NCBI GenBank assembly: GCA_965247175.1
Contig: OZ252006.1
Location: 3,596,001-3,660,000, forward strand
Source: JANQMX01 sp965247175
GTDB taxonomy: Bacteria > Pseudomonadota > Alphaproteobacteria > Kiloniellales > DSM-21159
Length of the DNA stretch: 64,000 bases
Reading direction: 5' to 3'
Shown: in pieces, positions 61,101 to 64,000 of the stretch
Layout: each line of letters opens with the position of its first letter
Position numbering within the stretch: the stretch's first letter is position 1
The notes under the pieces: generated by a model
Database searches by the model: none
What the model saw: the letters and a program-made list of their open reading frames with translations, nothing else
Told to the model about the DNA's origin: nothing
Made by a program: the position numbers and the translations under genes

Positions 61101-63813
61101 TGCCGGCGGCCTCGACCGGCAGAGCGGCGCCGGCATAGTCCTTGGCCCAGTCGTCCAATCCTGGATCGCCGCCTTGTCCCTGGCGCAGCGCCTCCTCCAA
61201 GAGACTGCCTTCGCCGGCATCGTCCGGCTTGTCGCCCCAGCCGCAGCTGGCCAGCACGATCAGCAGCACGTTGCCGGTCAGGGTGCTGCGGCGCTCGTCC
61301 TGCTTGGAGAGATTGCCGACGAGAGCGATGCCGCTGCGCAGGATGTGGCGCGCGCCTTGGGAGAAGGCGAAGTCGGAGAGGCGCATTTCGGCGCTGTCGC
61401 GAGAGGGGCTCCCGGTCTCCGCTTGGCGATCGCTCGCATAGGCGCCGACGTTCCAGAGACGAAGCGTACCGTCTGTACTGCCCGAGACCAGCGTTCGGTT
61501 GTCTCGGCTGAAGGCGACGGACGTCACCCGGCCTGCGTGGCCGCTGCGCCTTTCACGCAGCTCGCCGGCCGAGTTCCAGATGCAGACGGTCGTGTCTTGG
61601 CCGCCCGTTGCGATCGTCCGGCCGTCGGGGCTGAAGGCGATGGCGTAGAGGGCGCCCCCTTCCGCGGATGCCGTCTGAAGCAGAGCCGGGCCGGCGATGT
61701 CCCACAGGCGCATGGTGGAATCATAGCCAGCCGAAGCCAGCAGGCGGCCGTCGGGGCTGAATGCCAGGGCTGAGATCAGGTTCTCATGGCCGGCGAGGTG
61801 TGTCGTGAGCTCGCCGCTGGCCACATCCCATAGGCCGATCGTTCCGTCGTTTGCCGGTGCCGCGAGCGTGCGGCCGTCCACGCTGAAGGCGACGGACTGG
61901 GCCCAAGCCGCCGCCCCTTCGAAGCGTCGAGCGACGTCTCCACTTTCCAGATCCCACAGAACGAGCGTGGCGCCCTTGCCGCCAGCGGCCAGGCTTCCGC
62001 CGTCAGGGCTGAAGGCAAGCGACAGGACTTCGGTTTCTAGGCCGCCCAGCGTGCGGAGCAATTCGCCGCTCTTCGGATCCCAAAGGCTGATGGTTGTGTC
62101 GCTGCTGGCGGAGGCAAGCACTTCGCCGTCCGGGCTGAAGGCAAGGGACGACACGATGCTTCCATGGCCGGATAGGGTGAAGCGCTCGGTCCCCCTCGCG
62201 GTATCCCAAAGGTGGACCGAGGCGTCTTCGCCTGCCGAGGCCAGCATCGTGCCATCGGGGCTGAAGGCAACGGCGTAAACCTCCCCGTCGTGCCCCTCCA
62301 GCATACGGCGCTGCGGGCCGCCCTCAGGCGGGGCATCGCGCTCCGGCAGGCCGTCTTCCCATAGCGGCGTTTCGGGTTGGCCGGGTGCCAGCGCGACGTT
62401 GTGGGCCGCGCGCATATGGTCTTGGAAGGCGGCTGCCCAGCGCTCGCCATCCAGCTGCCACTCGTCGATCTGCTTCTGATGCACCTCGGGTGTATCGAAG
62501 ACATAGGCGGCCATCAGGTGGCGCGGACCGAGCTGTCGCCGGACGCTCTCGGTGCCCTGCGGCAGGTAGCCGATGGCAGCACGCACCATGTTCCTGGCCG
62601 AGATCGAGGCGTCCGGCTTGCCGCTCGGCCAAGTGCCGGCGTCGGCCTGGGCCCGCAGGGTCGTAGCCAGAGTGCCGGCCATAACGAAGGTGCCGTCCTC
62701 GACAGCAACGGCATCGGCGCAGCCTTTGGAGCCGACCAGCGTCGGGATATCCGCCTTCACCTCGCGGCAGTAGCCTTGGAACCACTGCGAGACGTCGTCG
62801 TCGGCCAGGAGGAAGCCGATCAAGAGCGAGGTGTAGCTCAGGAAGACGTCGTCTTGTACCGCGCCCGCCCAGGCGGCGAGGCGCACGACCCGCTCCAGCT
62901 TGGGATCCATCACATAGCCGTAGGGCAGGAAGTCCCAAGTGGTGGGCTGCTCCGGCGTGCTCTCGGGCGTGCTCCGTTGCGCGCTGTCCGTCTCCCCTCG
63001 ACGTGTGGCTGCGCCAATCGGGCCCTCGGGACCTCCCGGCGCAATGCCAAGGCCGTAGTGCGTCAGGACGAAGTTCCGGAAAGCCACGGACCAAGGCTGC
63101 GTATCGAGCTTCCAGGTCTCGAGGCGCGATTGCCGCTCCGGCGGGGTATCGAAGACATAGGCGGCCATCAGATGCCGTGTGCCGATCGGCTGCGTGCCGT
63201 CGCCTGATAGATAGCGCGCGGCGCGCTCGAACATCCGCGCGGCTGTTACGGTGCTGCCGGAGTTCCCGCGCGGCCAAGCCTCGGAGCTCACCTTCCGGTC
63301 CAGGTCCTCGATGATCTCGCCATCCGTGCCCCGGTATGCCTGCGCGCCTGCGACATCTGCGCCGATCTCGGCGCAGTAGGCTTGGAACCAGCGCGACACC
63401 GGGTCGTCGGACAGCAGGAAGCCCACGAGCAGCGACTCGTAGGTCAGTGAGAGGGTCTCGTCTTCGTCGGCGCCGACCCAGGCGGCGAAGCGCACCAGGC
63501 GCTGCAGTTCCGCATCCAGTTGGTGGCCCTCGGGGACGAAGTCCCAATGGGGCGTGCTTTCGGCTGCGCTCCGCTGCGCCAGGCTCTCCTCGGCCTTGGC
63601 CAGTTCTTCCTGGGTGTCAAGAAAGCTCGATGATCCACCCGCTTTGGAGAGCTCGGCGGCGACTCCGCTAAGGTCCGGCGTGCCCATCTGGGTCAGGCCC
63701 GAAGAGAGCTCGCTCAGGCGCGAGAGGTCCGTAGCGGAAACGCTCGACCCTTTGTTCGAGCCAGATGACGTGCTGGTCGACTTGCCTGACGGTTTGCTGG
63801 GCGGCTCAGCCAT
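58189..63813 (-). CDS. giant Clp_N-like/WD40/KAP P-loop NTPase protein
   Basis: 1,874 residues. Order seen: Ser-rich N-terminus (1-80); two tandem ~170-200-residue modules (about 87-255 and 290-480), each with WDFxP and RHLMAAYVFDTP, like Clp N-terminal (double-Clp) domains; a seven-bladed WD40 propeller (about 504-790; SVAFSPDG..LWD repeats); a third Clp_N-like module (about 805-1005, GVRHLLAALVLEG); then a KAP-family NTPase with Walker A VGVFGDWGSGKSFFMNLL (about 1052) and Walker B IVLYIDDLDRCP (about 1466), a coiled coil and two membrane helices inserted between them (about 1271-1325), a Pro/Glu-rich linker (about 1603-1712) and a helical end. KAP NTPases include PifA (phage exclusion) and Kidins220. 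A membrane-bound sensor/NTPase is likely; role unknown. Confidence 0.87.
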   Translation of the reverse strand: MAEPPSKPSGKSTSTSSGSNKGSSVSATDLSRLSELSSGLTQMGTPDLSGVAAELSKAGGSSSFLDTQEELAKAEESLAQRSAAESTPHWDFVPEGHQLDAELQRLVRFAAWVGADEDETLSLTYESLLVGFLLSDDPVSRWFQAYCAEIGADVAGAQAYRGTDGEIIEDLDRKVSSEAWPRGNSGSTVTAARMFERAARYLSGDGTQPIGTRHLMAAYVFDTPPERQSRLETWKLDTQPWSVAFRNFVLTHYGLGIAPGGPEGPIGAATRRGETDSAQRSTPESTPEQPTTWDFLPYGYVMDPKLERVVRLAAWAGAVQDDVFLSYTSLLIGFLLADDDVSQWFQGYCREVKADIPTLVGSKGCADAVAVEDGTFVMAGTLATTLRAQADAGTWPSGKPDASISARNMVRAAIGYLPQGTESVRRQLGPRHLMAAYVFDTPEVHQKQIDEWQLDGERWAAAFQDHMRAAHNVALAPGQPETPLWEDGLPERDAPPEGGPQRRMLEGHDGEVYAVAFSPDGTMLASAGEDASVHLWDTARGTERFTLSGHGSIVSSLAFSPDGEVLASASSDTTISLWDPKSGELLRTLGGLETEVLSLAFSPDGGSLAAGGKGATLVLWDLESGDVARRFEGAAAWAQSVAFSVDGRTLAAPANDGTIGLWDVASGELTTHLAGHENLISALAFSPDGRLLASAGYDSTMRLWDIAGPALLQTASAEGGALYAIAFSPDGRTIATGGQDTTVCIWNSAGELRERRSGHAGRVTSVAFSRDNRTLVSGSTDGTLRLWNVGAYASDRQAETGSPSRDSAEMRLSDFAFSQGARHILRSGIALVGNLSKQDERRSTLTGNVLLIVLASCGWGDKPDDAGEGSLLEEALRQGQGGDPGLDDWAKDYAGAALPVEAAGSEAFDANEALPELSPFAVQVIVRAQRLAEWTEAPEIGVRHLLAALVLEGWGSQAREADDEEVGRHIFARFGLEERAMRKALFYGLRHRVPRAEVAAWERILMGEADYRPTGFSGDRAAGEDRLDVTRYATALASVIASSDVEPPLSVGVFGDWGSGKSFFMNLLKKDIARLAKDDSRRTDGCRQYCEYIASIDFNAWDYAETDLWASLVQSIFVQLEAYITARKEPDEAADLTPLIEQFDLAVASYQEAKQELVEAETEKAIAAGELKQAEDSLEGEQETVTRLSTLDVVAAVKDTALAAIDERAEVVALAGEAESAFGLTGLKAAVEKGDATINDALALVEDAGLQARRAGGALDWLLRLPITTGAWLTLGLGALAVLVLGGLLIVGLQTLLPEGATLVGLLTQGVALLGLAVAWARARLRTASRVFDRLDAVRRALDGTLAARVKQKEVETAGALARARQAMEQAEDAAAAKRRALADAEAKVAEAKQALADSTSARRIAKFIRKRMETGDYEKRLGITATIRKDFERLSGLMAERRAERENPQRAAAIAERIGQQVQLDRIVLYIDDLDRCPDTQVVKVLEAVHLLLAIPLFVVVVGVDVRWVVRSLHARFPKHLAEAVYFLTGALPDERDIDEEDPDDAEAEGEIEGALGDEPDMPHQPGDRASALDYVEKIFQVPFWLPPMTEVGSRNLIASLIAPPQPQPTQPQAPQPQPTGAEPAAGSAPETSVPETPVVETPESETQSDPTISTESVTPAQEAAGTRQDQTGSPAQSETAAPGATVTAETPASGDAEAEAPSTDTTPPPEVTPEDLEILAHERAYMLGLAAAVGRSPRRLKRFVNAYRIIKAACTPLDRKTFLVDEGARGEYRAAMALLAITTGAPGLANMVLSRLWREEPDLPLDDFLAELTPLIDGEAWREECRCLLAALQHYADSVSAEPGGPKGVLTIRDLRGWSTDVARFTFRSGVL

Positions 63814-63937
63814 GAGGGCACTGGGACATGGTGGGGCCTGTCCTCTCCTTCGGCCCGGCCGCGTTGCGCCGCGGGCCCATAAAGAACAGCGATCATAGCG
63901 TAAATCCCGTGCCTGTGCAGGGGGTGATCAAAGGCGG

Positions 63938-63998
63938 CTCGCCGAAGGATGACGTTCAGAGAAAGGCCGCAGACCGCGCAGCACAGCGAGCTGCCCAG
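63938..63998. repeat. dispersed repeat fragment R8 at window edge
   Basis: AAGGATGACGTTCAGAGAAA and the following GGCCGCAGACCGCGCAGCAC match the right part of R6 (46500-46535) with a few changes. Bases 63814-63937 hold the upstream region of the KAP gene; no promoter recognised. Confidence 0.5.
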
Positions 63999-64000
63999 TG

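Noticed and set aside
58957..61773. 938-codon plus-strand open frame opposite the KAP gene
   Set aside because: Antisense shadow of a clear WD40/KAP reading frame; no domain, no ribosome-binding site.

Overview
The window is 64 kb of high-GC chromosome from an alphaproteobacterium. The marker set is alphaproteobacterial: an lptC-lptA-lptB-rpoN-hpf-ptsN run next to kdsD and a short RNase D, a DUF1150/Hsp20 pair, a TIGR02300 acidic zinc-ribbon protein, a class II-type AroA and an NDUFA9-like complex I protein. A Rhodospirillales/Kiloniellales-type lineage is my guess only. No rRNA, prophage, plasmid or CRISPR signature was seen.

Layout. 0-6.4 kb: 3' part of acetoacetyl-CoA synthetase, a Sco copper chaperone, an AraC-Ogt alkyltransferase, a TPR adenylate cyclase and a thioredoxin-like protein. 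6.8-14.5 kb: M48 peptidase, infC-thrS, hydrolase, YeeZ-like SDR, TPR protein, GST, acetyltransferase. 14.5-21 kb: glutamate synthase operon gltD-DUF2059-gltB. 21.4-30.7 kb: uppP, NDUFA9-like protein, RNase D, then the LPS transport and nitrogen-PTS cluster kdsD-lptC-lptA-lptB-rpoN-hpf-ptsN. 30.8-36.9 kb: DUF1150/Hsp20 with a possible RNA thermometer, then a PhnCDEE phosphonate-type importer. 37-46.4 kb: tRNA-Ala(GGC), TIGR02300, aroA-cmk-rpsA, ihfB-lapA, ornithine cyclodeaminase-like, TPR-sulfotransferase, msrA. 46.6-56.3 kb: small metabolic genes, ftsK and lolA, a PEP-CTERM protein, a fatty-acid hydroxylase-like protein and two lipoproteins. 56.5-63.8 kb: a cysteine-rich Sel1/Hcp-like periplasmic protein and a giant 1,874-residue Clp_N-like/WD40/KAP NTPase.

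Functionally most of the window is housekeeping: envelope biogenesis (kdsD, lptABC, uppP, lolA, ftsK), nitrogen assimilation and its control (gltBD, rpoN, ptsN), translation (infC, thrS, rpsA, hpf, tRNA-Ala) and shikimate/nucleotide metabolism (aroA, cmk).

The unusual material lies between the genes and at the right end. A family of about 170-195 bp elements, each built round a near-perfect 24-33 bp inverted repeat and bounded by imperfect terminal repeats, occurs at eight loci. It fits a non-autonomous, MITE-like palindromic element rather than terminators. A second family of TGTCACCCCGG-type inverted repeats fills several other gaps. The KAP/WD40 protein is the best candidate for an uncharacterised sensing or conflict machine. 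Other points of note are an apparent AUA start for infC, mutually exclusive hairpins at the 3' end of rpoN, and a tandemly duplicated translation start at lptA.
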